From: JBCBSZ01 sp039185015
Lineage (GTDB): Bacteria; Actinomycetota; Acidimicrobiia; Acidimicrobiales; Poriferisodalaceae
Assembly: GCA_039185015.1 (NCBI GenBank)
Contig: JBCDAU010000006.1
Coordinates: 121,043 to 185,042 of the forward strand
Direction of reading: 5' to 3'
DNA length: 64,000 nucleotides
A model generated the notes under the pieces. That model did not search any database. It worked only from the letters and a program-made list of their open reading frames with translations, and was not told the origin of the DNA. The position numbers and the translations under genes are program-made. Numbering within the stretch: position 1 is the stretch's first letter; each line of letters starts with the position of its first letter. Below are positions 1 through 7,900 of the stretch, in pieces.

Positions 1-669
1 CGAGCCCGCGTCGGTCGGTTCCTCCACGAGCGGGGCGGGCTCGGCCGTGTCGGGCTCCGTCGCCTGGGCCTCGGCCTCGGCTTCAGCCTCGACGGCAGCC
101 GCGTCAGGTTCCGGGGCAGCCGCCTCGGCGGGCTCCGCCTCGGGTTCGGGATCGGACACCATCTGCAGCGGTCGTCCGCCGAGCGGTTTGGCCAGCATCC
201 GCACCCGCTTCGCGCCGCCCTCGGTGTCCTGCTCGCCGACCGCCTCGAAACCCATCCGGTCGTGGAAGGCGAGGCTCCCGTCGTTGCGGGGTCGGACGTT
301 GACCTCGGCGACGAGCACGTCGTGACCGCCGCCCGCCTCGGCGATGAAGCCCTCGTACAGGCGGCGACCGAGGCCGAGCCCGTGATGGGTCGACGCGACG
401 ACGACGCGATCGACGTAGAGGAAGCGCTCGAAGCGCTTCGAGAACCAGGCGTAGTTCAGGCTGGCGTAGTCCCGTCCCGGTCCGTCGAGGCCGATGAGCG
501 CGGCGACGATCTCACCGTCGTCATCGCCGACCACGGTGTGGATGGACTGGCCGACGAGGTGCTCCAGGGCCGGGAGATCCAGCGATCCGAGCGCGGGCAG
601 GTTCGCCTGGTTGAGCTCGAGGACCGCTGACAGGTCGTCGGGTCGTACCGGGCGCAGGGTCACGGACAC
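1..669 (-). CDS. GNAT family N-acetyltransferase with acidic tail (partial, C-terminus beyond window)
   Basis: Reading leftward this frame gives a GNAT fold: N-terminal VTLRPVRPDDLSAVLELN, a central VDRVVVASTHHGLGLGRRLY acetyl-CoA-binding segment, and GFEAVGEQDTEGGAKRVRM at the end of the domain (about residue 150). It then continues into a Glu/Ala/Pro-rich low-complexity tail that is still open at base 1, so the C-terminus is missing. The GTG at 669 has TAGCGT 8 nt upstream (678-683), fitting a leaderless start; a second in-frame GTG lies at 663. The stop codon of the upstream minus-strand gene (681-683) forms the first three bases of that hexamer. The fold is confident; the substrate is not known, though self-contained GNATs like this usually act on small amines or protein N-termini. 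Confidence 0.75.
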   Translation of the reverse strand, partial: MSVTLRPVRPDDLSAVLELNQANLPALGSLDLPALEHLVGQSIHTVVGDDDGEIVAALIGLDGPGRDYASLNYAWFSKRFERFLYVDRVVVASTHHGLGLGRRLYEGFIAEAGGGHDVLVAEVNVRPRNDGSLAFHDRMGFEAVGEQDTEGGAKRVRMLAKPLGGRPLQMVSDPEPEAEPAEAAAPEPDAAAVEAEAEAEAQATEPDTAEPAPLVEEPTDAGS

Positions 670-680
670 AGCCGACGACG

Positions 681-1313
681 CTACCGGGCACCTCCGCTGA
701 CGTCGTCGAGCAGGACAGCTCGATGGCCGTCGGCGACGGCGGCCAACTCGCGATCGAGCTCGATGAGGAAGAGATGCGCGGTCTCGTACCAGCGCCGGGG
801 CCACCGCAGCCGCAAGGAGGGTCGGATCCGCACGGCGAGCTGACACCGTCGACCCGACCACTCGCCGACCGACACGGCGATGGGGAGCCGGGGCCAGGCC
901 CACCGAAGCGCGCAGCTGCCAGACGCCTCGACGAGCTCTCTGGCGACTCGACGGCCCGGCCCCGGTGGCCCCCAATCCAGCTCGGCGTTGCGGAGCCGGA
1001 TCGATCCGGCGCTCAGGGCGGCGACCGCCTCGGTGGCGGAGAGGTCCGACAGGCGAGCGACACGCGAACGGTCGACGGTGACCGGCCAGCCGACACGGCA
1101 GCGCCAGCGCAGGGCGAGCACCTGCCAGTGGTCGAGCCCCTCGTCCGCTCGATCGAGGAGCCGGAGGGCGAAGGGGTCGCGGCCGACGAGGGCTTCGGCG
1201 TCGGCCAGGCGGAGCCGGCGGGTCAGCTCATCGCGGCCGACCAGCAGGTCGTCGTGCTCGTGTCCGGTGTCGAGCTCGATGATCGACGGGCCGCGGCCCG
1301 GTTGGTCGTCCAT
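681..1313 (-). CDS. Hypothetical protein
   Basis: A 210-residue ORF with actinobacterial third-position GC bias and no family I recognise. It is Arg- and Leu-rich in its C-terminal half, with no clear signal peptide or membrane segment. The ATG at 1313 is preceded by a purine-rich GGGGGAACGA, so I prefer it to the in-frame ATG at 1340. It lies just downstream of another unrecognised gene on the same strand (1362-1865) and ends at the promoter of the GNAT gene. I infer it is real from length, codon bias and tight packing, but cannot assign a function. Confidence 0.55.
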   Translation of the reverse strand: MDDQPGRGPSIIELDTGHEHDDLLVGRDELTRRLRLADAEALVGRDPFALRLLDRADEGLDHWQVLALRWRCRVGWPVTVDRSRVARLSDLSATEAVAALSAGSIRLRNAELDWGPPGPGRRVARELVEASGSCALRWAWPRLPIAVSVGEWSGRRCQLAVRIRPSLRLRWPRRWYETAHLFLIELDRELAAVADGHRAVLLDDVSGGAR

Positions 1314-1361
1314 TCGTTCCCCCGTACCGCAGCCTGCCACCTCCTGCGGCGGCGCGGGTTC

Positions 1362-1865
1362 TCAGCGGTTGGGGACGAGGGCCGGCACCCTGGTGGTGAC
1401 CGTCTCGGGCTCGCCGTTGCGCACCCGGTACGAGGTGGCCCGCTCGAGGCGGCGTCCGCCGCGGGGACCCTTGGACCACACGACGTGGAGCTCGGTCCCC
1501 TCGACCAACGGCACGATCGAGATCGATCGCATCGCCGGCCCCTCCCCCCGGCGGACCTCGTCGTGGAGCAGGTCGCCCGCCTCCCAGACCCAGTCGTCAC
1601 CGATCGCCACGAACCGGCTGAGCTGGACCGACTTCGACTTGGGGACCACCGAGCCGGGACACAGCAGCACTCGGTCGTGCACCTCCGGGTCGAGGGCCGC
1701 CCCCTTGTGGTCGAACAGCCGCTCGAAGGCATCGTCGGCGAGGGCGTGGAGATCGCCGATGGCCATGGCCCGCCGGCGCTGCTCGGCGGTGAGCTCGGCG
1801 ACGAGCTCGTCGAGCTGGTCGTCCGTCAGCGCCGTCGGGTCGAGGGGCAGGGTCACGCCGACCAT
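1362..1865 (-). CDS. Hypothetical protein
   Basis: A 167-residue protein starting MVGVTLPLDPTALTDDQL. The first about 60 residues look helical, with an acidic DDQLDELVAELTAEQRRRA stretch. The remainder looks like beta strands (VLLCPGSVVPKSKSVQLSRF, then ISIVPLVEGTELHVVW), which could form a small barrel. I do not recognise the family. It faces away from the plus-strand gene at 1933, so the 67-bp gap holds both promoters. Longer in-frame starts exist on this strand but run into the opposite gene, so I chose the ATG at 1865. Confidence 0.6.
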   Translation of the reverse strand: MVGVTLPLDPTALTDDQLDELVAELTAEQRRRAMAIGDLHALADDAFERLFDHKGAALDPEVHDRVLLCPGSVVPKSKSVQLSRFVAIGDDWVWEAGDLLHDEVRRGEGPAMRSISIVPLVEGTELHVVWSKGPRGGRRLERATSYRVRNGEPETVTTRVPALVPNR

Positions 1866-1932
1866 GATGGCGCCGGGGTGCACCAGCGGTCGCGGACCGG
1901 TGCTCGCGGCGTCGGGGATAACGTCGGTCGCG

Positions 1933-2751
1933 ATGTCCGAGGAGCGGCCGTCCCCCCAGCGCCTCGTCCCGTTGCTCGAGCTCGAGTTCACCGACCCGGC
2001 GGAGGCACTCGGGCGAGCCCTCGCCGCGAGCGAGCACGCCGGTGGCCTGGCGGCCTGGGACCGGGCGGTCGGCCTGCACCACGAGCTGCTCACCGGCAGC
2101 GGCCGCATCCGGCTCCCCAAGCGGGATCTCGCCGGACCCCACTCGCTGGAGCATCGCGGCACGATCTCGAAGCAGGAGCTCGATGCTCACCTGTTCCTGC
2201 TCCTCGTCGCGGTACCGACCGCCGGCGCTCCGGTGGACCGCGCCGCCGTCGAGTGGCTCGGGCACTGCGTGGAGGCCGCCGTCGTCGGCGGCTGGCGCAC
2301 GGACCGGGTGCGGTACCTCGCTGCGCTCTTCTGCGAGCTCCTGGCGGCGATGGAGCGCACCTGGGCCCTCGACCGGGACTCGGCGGCCACCGAGGTCGGC
2401 GACGACGTGGCCGAGCACGATCGGCGAGTGCTGGAGCGGATCCTCGGCAAGCTCCCCCGACCGCGACTCACGAAGGCGGACGGCACCGACACGGCGCTGC
2501 TCACCGCCCGACCCGACGCGCTGTGGTGGCAGGGACGCCACCCCGATCCCGCGCACCTGATCGACCTCGGCTTCCAGGTCGTCGCGGCCGGGATGGCCGC
2601 GCCGATCGTCGGCGTGCTCCACCGAGGCCCCGACGCGCTGTCGGTCAGCCCGCTCGTCCTCGACGTCGAGGAGGCGCTCGACGATCAGCTGGTCGGCATC
2701 GACCGGGTCACGGGCACGAACGTGCGCCTCCGCATCGGCCAAGCCGAGTAG
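1933..2751 (+). CDS. Hypothetical protein
   Basis: A 272-residue soluble protein beginning MSEERPSPQRLVPLLELEF. The middle is rich in helices (DRAAVEWLGHCVEAAVVGGW, then a Leu/Ala-rich helix). The C-terminal part reads as alternating strands (LIDLGFQVVAAGMAAPIVGV). No motif ties it to a family I know. It is divergent from the hypothetical at 1362-1865 and convergent with the SH3b lipoprotein at 2782. The first ATG that does not run into the neighbouring gene is at 1933. Confidence 0.6.
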   Translation: MSEERPSPQRLVPLLELEFTDPAEALGRALAASEHAGGLAAWDRAVGLHHELLTGSGRIRLPKRDLAGPHSLEHRGTISKQELDAHLFLLLVAVPTAGAPVDRAAVEWLGHCVEAAVVGGWRTDRVRYLAALFCELLAAMERTWALDRDSAATEVGDDVAEHDRRVLERILGKLPRPRLTKADGTDTALLTARPDALWWQGRHPDPAHLIDLGFQVVAAGMAAPIVGVLHRGPDALSVSPLVLDVEEALDDQLVGIDRVTGTNVRLRIGQAE

Positions 2752-2781
2752 CGAAGCGGAGGCCCGCAGGGTCGACCATGA

Positions 2782-3582
2782 CTAGGTGCAGCGCAGGTCG
2801 TCGGTGACGCCCCGTCCGCACAGGGTCACGGCCTCGACGGTGCGCAGCGTGAAGAACTCACCGGCTTCGTCCTCGACGGCGAACAGGCGGAGCCGCCAGC
2901 CGACCTGGGCGTCGTCGCCGAGTCCCATCACGTCGATCGTGATCTCGCCGAGGTCACCGATCGTGGGGGCGACCGAGACGACGACGTCCGAGGCCGGCTC
3001 GTCGCTCGCGAACACGGCGGCGGTGGCGGTGCCGAGATCGACCAGGGTCTCCGCGACCGGGAGCGCGCCGAGCGCCGCCTCCACCGCGGCGGTCTCGTCC
3101 GTGACGACGCCCGGGAGGGCGAGGAAGGCGATGTTCACCCAGCCGGCGACGCCGTCGACCTCGACCTCGTACCAGATCGAGCTCGACAGGGCCTGGGCTC
3201 GACCGGTGGTGACGACGCCGGCGGCGGTCGGCGCGAGCGTCGCGACGATGTCGGCGTCGACGCCCGGGCCGGAGCGGACGTTGAGCACGTCCTCCCGATC
3301 GACCCCGACGACCGACCAGACCTGGCCGGACTGGGCGAAGAGCTCGATCGGCTCCCCCGCGAGCACGGTCGTCGCAGGCGCCGCCGTCGTGGTCGGTGTC
3401 GCAGTGGTCGCCGGAGCGGTGGTCGCGGCGGCCGTGGTGGTCGGTGCGATGTTCGTCGTGGGGGAGCTCGCCGTGGTGGTCGGCTCGACGGTCGTCGGGG
3501 CAGCGTCTCCGGTGTCGTCGTCGGCACATGCGGCCGCGAGCAGCGTGACGGCGACCGCCAACGCGAGCGCGCGTCGAGACAT
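2782..3582 (-). CDS. SH3b-domain lipoprotein
   Basis: A predicted lipoprotein of 266 residues. The N-terminus MSRRALALAVAVTLLAAAC is a short basic n-region, a hydrophobic core and a lipobox ending in Cys19. A Thr/Pro/Ala-rich linker of about 60 residues follows, then a bacterial SH3 domain of the SH3b type (VLNVRSGPGVDADIVATL ... GWVNIAFL). The last about 100 residues are unassigned and may be GerMN- or NTF2-like. SH3b domains usually bind cell-wall peptides, so an extracytoplasmic, wall-facing role is likely. The ATG at 3582 has a strong Shine-Dalgarno (GGGAGGGAG, 7 nt away), which decides it over the upstream in-frame ATG. Confidence 0.8.
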   Translation of the reverse strand: MSRRALALAVAVTLLAAACADDDTGDAAPTTVEPTTTASSPTTNIAPTTTAAATTAPATTATPTTTAAPATTVLAGEPIELFAQSGQVWSVVGVDREDVLNVRSGPGVDADIVATLAPTAAGVVTTGRAQALSSSIWYEVEVDGVAGWVNIAFLALPGVVTDETAAVEAALGALPVAETLVDLGTATAAVFASDEPASDVVVSVAPTIGDLGEITIDVMGLGDDAQVGWRLRLFAVEDEAGEFFTLRTVEAVTLCGRGVTDDLRCT

Positions 3583-3657
3583 GCGGATGCTCCCTCCCGG
3601 GCGTCGGGGGCACGACGCCTGACCGGACACTAGCGACCGGCGCCGTACGCTTCGGAC

Positions 3658-3730
3658 GGGTCGTTAGCTCAATCGGTAGAGCGGGGGACTTTTAATCCTT
3701 CAGGTGTGGGTTCGAGTCCCACACGGCCCA
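3658..3730 (+). tRNA. tRNA-Lys (anticodon TTT)
   Basis: A 73-nt cloverleaf. The acceptor stem GGGTCGT pairs with ACGGCCC, with one G-U. The anticodon stem GGGGA/TCCTT encloses the loop CTTTTAA, giving anticodon TTT. The T arm is GTGGG TTCGAGT CCCAC, and the discriminator base is A. The CCA end is not encoded. No integrase or att-like duplication is visible beside its 3' end. Confidence 0.95.
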
Positions 3731-3834
3731 CTCGTCGCGGAGACGCCCGAAACGGCTGGCGGGCGCCCTCGGTCGGCCGGTCACGAGATCTTCAGGGTCG
3801 GGTCGTCAGCGTTCGCTTGATGCCGGACCGCGCC

Positions 3835-6279
3835 ATGACCGACCGTCGAACCCTTCGAAGGATCGCCGCCCTGGTGGTCGTCGCGGCGCTCGTCGCTGCG
3901 TGCGCCGGGACCGCGTCGGACTCGCCGTCGAGCGGAGGACTCGAGGGGCCAACGGGCTCGCCGCCGACGGACGACCGGGCCCGGGCGCCCGCGCCGACGC
4001 AGGACCATGCCGAGCACGACGACGGCGAGCACGCCGGCGAGCTCGAACACGCCCTCGAAGCCGATGACCAGGCCAGCGAGGTCGACGCCGGAGGGCAGGT
4101 CGCCCACGACCACGACGTCGGTGAGCATCGCGCGGTCATGGCGCTCGTCGATCCCGCGGCGGCGACACACGTCGCGGTCGCGTCCGGGGACTGGAGCTCG
4201 CCCGCCACCTGGGACGGCGAGGCGCGACCGACCGCCGGCAGTCGGGTGCACGTCCCCGCCGGCGTCACGGTCACCGTCGACCGGGTCCTCGCCGAGGAGA
4301 TCAGGACGGTCCGGATCGACGGCACGCTCCGCTTCGATCCGAACGTCGACACCTCGCTGCGGGTCGACACGTTGGTGAGCACGCCCACGGGCGCGCTCGA
4401 GATCGGCACGCCGTCGACGCCGGTCTCACCCGAGGTCACCGCTCGGGTCGTGTTCACCGACGACGGACCGATCGACCGCGCCTGGGACCCCACCCTGCTC
4501 AGTCGGGGCGCCATCCTCCACGGCGCGACCGTGATCCACGGTTCGGAGAAGCGCGCCTTCGTGGCGGTGTCGGAGTTCCCGATGGCGGGCGACGACAGGG
4601 TGCGCCTCACCGACCCACCGAGCGGATGGCGGGTCGGAGACCAGATCGTGGTGGCGGGCACCGACCCCGACGATCCGATGACCGACGAGCGGCGGACGAT
4701 CGTCGCCATCGACGGCGACGTCGTCCGCCTCGACGCGTCACTCGCGCTGAACCACGACGCCCCTCGACCGGACCTCGAGGTCCACGTCGCGAACCTCACC
4801 CGCAACGTGGTGTTCTCGTCGGAAGGCGCCGACGTCGCCCGCCGTGGCCACGTCATGATCATGCACACCAACGCCGCCTCGATCGACTTCGCGTGGTTCC
4901 GGGGCCTCGGCCGGTCCGACAAGGCCAGGGGCTACGACGACATCGAGTTCATCGACCTCAGCCCGTTCATCCCGGCCGAGGTGCTCGGCGGCGACAACGT
5001 GCGCGGCCGCTACTCCCTCCACTTCCATCGTGGCGGCACCGACCCGGGGAGCGAGCCGGCGACCGTGAACGGCTCCGTCGTGTCCGACGACCCGGGTTGG
5101 GGATTCGTCAACCACTCGTCCCACGTGGCGTTCAGCGACAACGTCGCGTACGACATCGTCGGAGCGGCGTACTACACGGAGGCGGGTGACGAGATCGGCT
5201 CGTTCACCGACAACATCGCCATCCGGATCGTGAACCCGAACCTGCCCCTGCGGAGCGGCGTGGACGGCGAGGAGTTCGATCCCGATGCACGCGAAGGCCG
5301 CCAGGACTACGGCTTCCAGGGCGACGGCATGTGGCTCCACTCGCCGAACGTGCGCGTCGAGGGCAACGTGTTCTCCGGGATCTCCGGGCACGCGCTGATC
5401 GTGTGGCCCGAGGGGCTGCTCGAGCGGGCTCCGGACGGCTCCACGGTCAAGGCCTTCCATGACACCGCGAACGTTCCGGGTGGCGAGCTCATCGGCCCGC
5501 CGGGGACGCGCATGCAGATCATGGACGTGCCGATCGGCTCGTTCACCGGCAACCAGGCGTACAGCGTCACCCGGGGGGTGCAGCTCTACTACCTGCACAC
5601 CGAGTTCTTCGGCGATGGGCTGCACTACGAGGACTGCACGGTGGATCCGCCCGCCGAGTACGACGCCCAGCTCCGCTCGACGTTCTCGGGCTCGACCATC
5701 TGGAACGTCCATCAGGTCGCCTTCGCGGCTCCGTACACGAACCGGATCACCGTCGAGGGGCTTCGCATCGTCGGCGACGGCAGCGCCGACACGATCGGCA
5801 TCGACATCGGGCACTTCATGAACGAGCGCGGCATCGAGGTCGACGGTGTCACCGTCGAAGGTCTCGGCATCGGCGTCCGCGTCAGCGCCACGGCGGACGT
5901 GATGCTGACCGGTGCCAGCCTGTCCAACGGGACCGACGTGCAGTACGTGATCCCCGACGAGGACGGCGCCGGTCGGATCGTCGGCGGACCACTCGCGCCC
6001 GACATCGACGAGATCGAGCGGGACAACGCGCACCTGGAGACCTGCATCCCCGGCCAACCGTCTGCTCACCACGAGGACGAGTTCGACGACGACGAGTTCG
6101 ACGAGGACGGGTTCGACGAGGACGAGGACGAGTTCGACGAGGACGGGCTCGACGAGGACGGGTTCGACGAGGACGAGTTCGACGACGACGAGTTCGACGA
6201 CGACGGGCTCGACGAGGACGAGTTCGACGAGGACGGGTTCGACGAGGACGGGTTCGACGAGTTCGACGACGAGGACTGA
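3835..6279 (+). CDS. G8-domain / right-handed beta-helix lipoprotein with acidic repeat tail
   Basis: A predicted lipoprotein of 814 residues (from ATG 3835; ATG 3820 is also possible). The N-terminus MTDRRTLRRIAALVVVAALV leads to the lipobox AAC. An acidic/His linker follows, then a G8-like domain (GDWSSPATWDGEARPTAGSR, VHVPAGVTVTVDRVL, DGTLRFDP). The next about 500 residues carry short Asn/Gly-rich turns and repeated NVAYDIVG / NIAIRIVN units typical of parallel beta-helices, as in CEMIP/TMEM2-like proteins that handle polysaccharides. The last about 70 residues are Asp/Glu/Phe/Gly repeats (FDEDG, FDEDE, FDDDE). Surface attachment and glycan or Ca2+ binding are inferred; enzymatic activity is not established. 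Confidence 0.8.
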   Translation: MTDRRTLRRIAALVVVAALVAACAGTASDSPSSGGLEGPTGSPPTDDRARAPAPTQDHAEHDDGEHAGELEHALEADDQASEVDAGGQVAHDHDVGEHRAVMALVDPAAATHVAVASGDWSSPATWDGEARPTAGSRVHVPAGVTVTVDRVLAEEIRTVRIDGTLRFDPNVDTSLRVDTLVSTPTGALEIGTPSTPVSPEVTARVVFTDDGPIDRAWDPTLLSRGAILHGATVIHGSEKRAFVAVSEFPMAGDDRVRLTDPPSGWRVGDQIVVAGTDPDDPMTDERRTIVAIDGDVVRLDASLALNHDAPRPDLEVHVANLTRNVVFSSEGADVARRGHVMIMHTNAASIDFAWFRGLGRSDKARGYDDIEFIDLSPFIPAEVLGGDNVRGRYSLHFHRGGTDPGSEPATVNGSVVSDDPGWGFVNHSSHVAFSDNVAYDIVGAAYYTEAGDEIGSFTDNIAIRIVNPNLPLRSGVDGEEFDPDAREGRQDYGFQGDGMWLHSPNVRVEGNVFSGISGHALIVWPEGLLERAPDGSTVKAFHDTANVPGGELIGPPGTRMQIMDVPIGSFTGNQAYSVTRGVQLYYLHTEFFGDGLHYEDCTVDPPAEYDAQLRSTFSGSTIWNVHQVAFAAPYTNRITVEGLRIVGDGSADTIGIDIGHFMNERGIEVDGVTVEGLGIGVRVSATADVMLTGASLSNGTDVQYVIPDEDGAGRIVGGPLAPDIDEIERDNAHLETCIPGQPSAHHEDEFDDDEFDEDGFDEDEDEFDEDGLDEDGFDEDEFDDDEFDDDGLDEDEFDEDGFDEDGFDEFDDED
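6067..6276 (+). repeat. In-frame Asp/Glu-Phe tandem repeat at the 3' end of the G8 gene
   Basis: About 210 bp made of variants of GACGAGTTCGACGAGGACGG in units of 9, 12 and 15 bp, always in frame. It encodes a run of FDE(D/E), FDDD and LDEDG/E modules. The near-identity of units suggests slippage-driven expansion. The run ends only three codons before the TGA stop. Confidence 0.9.
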
Positions 6280-6342
6280 CGGACCGACTGCTCACGGTCG
6301 TCCCCGCGCCGGGCGGCGGGCGATCCGCTCGTCGGCGTCCGG

Positions 6343-6813
6343 CTACGGATGGGCGAAACGGTGAGAGGCGGCGACGAGCAGCTTCACGACGTCGAGCTCT
6401 GCTCGGTCCCGAGGTCCGTAGACCATGACCACCGTCGTCGGGATGATGCCGCGACGGGCCAGCGGGTGGTTCTCGGCCCAACCTCGCTCGATGGCAGCGG
6501 CGCCGACCTCAGGCGGCAGGTTGAGGTGCAGGCTGCCGTCGCTCGGCGGATGCAGGTGGCAGAACTCCCGGTCGATCATGAACGCCTCCGGTGGCCCGCT
6601 CCGGCACGAGTCCTGGAGCAGCATCGCCCGTGCTCCCGGGACCGAGATCCGCGACTCCCCCTCGTCGACGCACGCCAGGCCGAACATGAAGTCGGCGACC
6701 TCCTCCTGGAGGTCGGCCGGCGCGTTCTGGTCGAGCTGGGTGTGGGGGTTGATCGGCGTCGTCGTCGGCCGCGGCCCGAACCGCACCGGCAGATCATCGA
6801 TGGACAGCGTCAC
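6343..6813 (-). CDS. Luciferase-domain (DUF5519-like) protein
   Basis: 156 residues beginning (GTG) VTLSIDDLPVRFGPRPTTT. It shows the signature of the small 'luciferase family' / DUF5519 domain: an REFCHLHPPSDGSLHLNLPP strand with paired His, then AAIERGWAENHPLARRG and a final MVYGPRD segment. Despite the name these proteins are not shown to emit light, and the catalytic role is unknown. The start is fixed by a strong Shine-Dalgarno (CGAGGAG, 5 nt before the GTG). The gene is divergent from a LysR regulator at 6935 across a 121-bp gap, the usual arrangement of a regulator and its target. Confidence 0.75.
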   Translation of the reverse strand: MTLSIDDLPVRFGPRPTTTPINPHTQLDQNAPADLQEEVADFMFGLACVDEGESRISVPGARAMLLQDSCRSGPPEAFMIDREFCHLHPPSDGSLHLNLPPEVGAAAIERGWAENHPLARRGIIPTTVVMVYGPRDRAELDVVKLLVAASHRFAHP

Positions 6814-6900
6814 GGCAGCTCCTCGGCACGACGAACACGGGACATGCGCAGCTTGATGACCACGACCAAGAAGATCCAATACAAGTCAGGGGTCCGATCT

Positions 6901-6916
6901 ATAACCTCGGCGTTAT
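6901..6916. promoter_or_regulatory. Dyad ATAAC-N6-GTTAT in LysR/luciferase-domain intergenic region
   Basis: A perfect 5-bp inverted repeat with a 6-bp spacer, in the only AT-rich patch of the divergent gap. It lies 19 bp before the LysR start. The outer T and A are separated by 12 rather than the canonical 11 bases, so it is a candidate rather than textbook LysR-type box. Confidence 0.4.
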
Positions 6917-6934
6917 GAATCAAGGACCCGTCGG

Positions 6935-7828
6935 GTGATGAACCTGCGACACATCCGGACGTTCCTCGTCGTCGCCGAGGAGCTCCACGTCGGCCGGGCG
7001 GCGGCACGGCTGCACGTGGCCCAACCGGCGGTGAGCCAGACCGTCGCCGCGCTCGAACGGGAGCTCGGTCTCGAGTTGTTCGATCGCGTCGGGCGCGGGA
7101 TCCGCCTCACCGCGGCAGGACAGGCCTACGCGAACGAGGTTCGCAGCGTCTTCCCGCAGCTCGACCGAGCCGCGCGGGCGGCGCAGGACGCCGAGCGGGG
7201 GGTCCGCGGTCGACTCGCCGTCGGCTTCACCGCCGTGTGCACGCTGGGCGACCTGCCGGGCTTCCTGATCGGCTTCATGGGGCGCTACCCCCAGGTCGGC
7301 GTCGAGCTCCGGCAGATGGCCACCGCCGAGCAGCCCAGGGCGCTCCGCCTCGGCACGATCGACGTCGGCTTCACGATCCTCCCGGGCGGTCCGGAGCCCG
7401 TGCACTCCCGCCTCCTCACGAGCGACGAGCTGCATGCGTTCCTCGCTCGCCAGCACCCACTCGCCCGATACGAGCGCGTCCCGGTCTCCGAGCTGCTCGA
7501 CGAGCCCTTCCTCCTGATGAGCAAGGAGCGCGAGCCCTGCGTGCACCAATCGTTCAACCGGATGTGCGAGGAGCACGGCAAGCAGGGCGAGATCTTCATG
7601 GAGCTCGACCACCTGGAATCGATGCTCGCGTTCGTCGCCACCGGCGCAGGCGTCTCGCTGGCGCCATCGACCGCAGCGCGCCTCCAACTCGAGGGCACGA
7701 CGTCGCGCCCACTCGACCCCCCGGTCCCCGCCGGCATCAGCGTCGTGTGGGACCCGGCCGCCCTCACCCCGACCGCACAGCTCTTCCTCGACGAGATCGA
7801 TGCGCACTGGTCGGACTCGGCGAGGTGA
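6935..7828 (+). CDS. LysR-family transcriptional regulator
   Basis: 297 residues. The N-terminal winged helix-turn-helix reads MNLRHIRTFLVVAEELHVGR, then RLHVAQPAVSQTVAALEREL and LFDRVGRGIRLTAAG, the classic LysR DNA-binding region in residues 1-65. The effector-binding periplasmic-protein-like fold covers about 90-297 (RLAVGFTAVCTLGDLPGFL onwards). It is divergent from the luciferase-domain gene and probably regulates it, and itself, through the dyad in between. ATG 6935 and the adjacent ATG 6938 are equally possible starts. Confidence 0.92.
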   Translation: MMNLRHIRTFLVVAEELHVGRAAARLHVAQPAVSQTVAALERELGLELFDRVGRGIRLTAAGQAYANEVRSVFPQLDRAARAAQDAERGVRGRLAVGFTAVCTLGDLPGFLIGFMGRYPQVGVELRQMATAEQPRALRLGTIDVGFTILPGGPEPVHSRLLTSDELHAFLARQHPLARYERVPVSELLDEPFLLMSKEREPCVHQSFNRMCEEHGKQGEIFMELDHLESMLAFVATGAGVSLAPSTAARLQLEGTTSRPLDPPVPAGISVVWDPAALTPTAQLFLDEIDAHWSDSAR

Positions 7829-7900
7829 CCATGTGCCCACGGACCGCCCGGGATCCCTCCAGAGCGAGTGAGAGGTGTCGCCCGACCTCGACCTGAGCCC

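Noticed and set aside
723..2807. 694-residue plus-strand open frame across the left hypothetical genes
   Set aside because: Shadow frame with Arg/Pro/Ala composition opposite supported minus-strand genes and continuing over the 1933 gene in another frame.
3658..3835. tRNA-Lys as an integration site for a mobile island
   Set aside because: No integrase, no repeat of the tRNA 3' end, and flanking composition is uniform.
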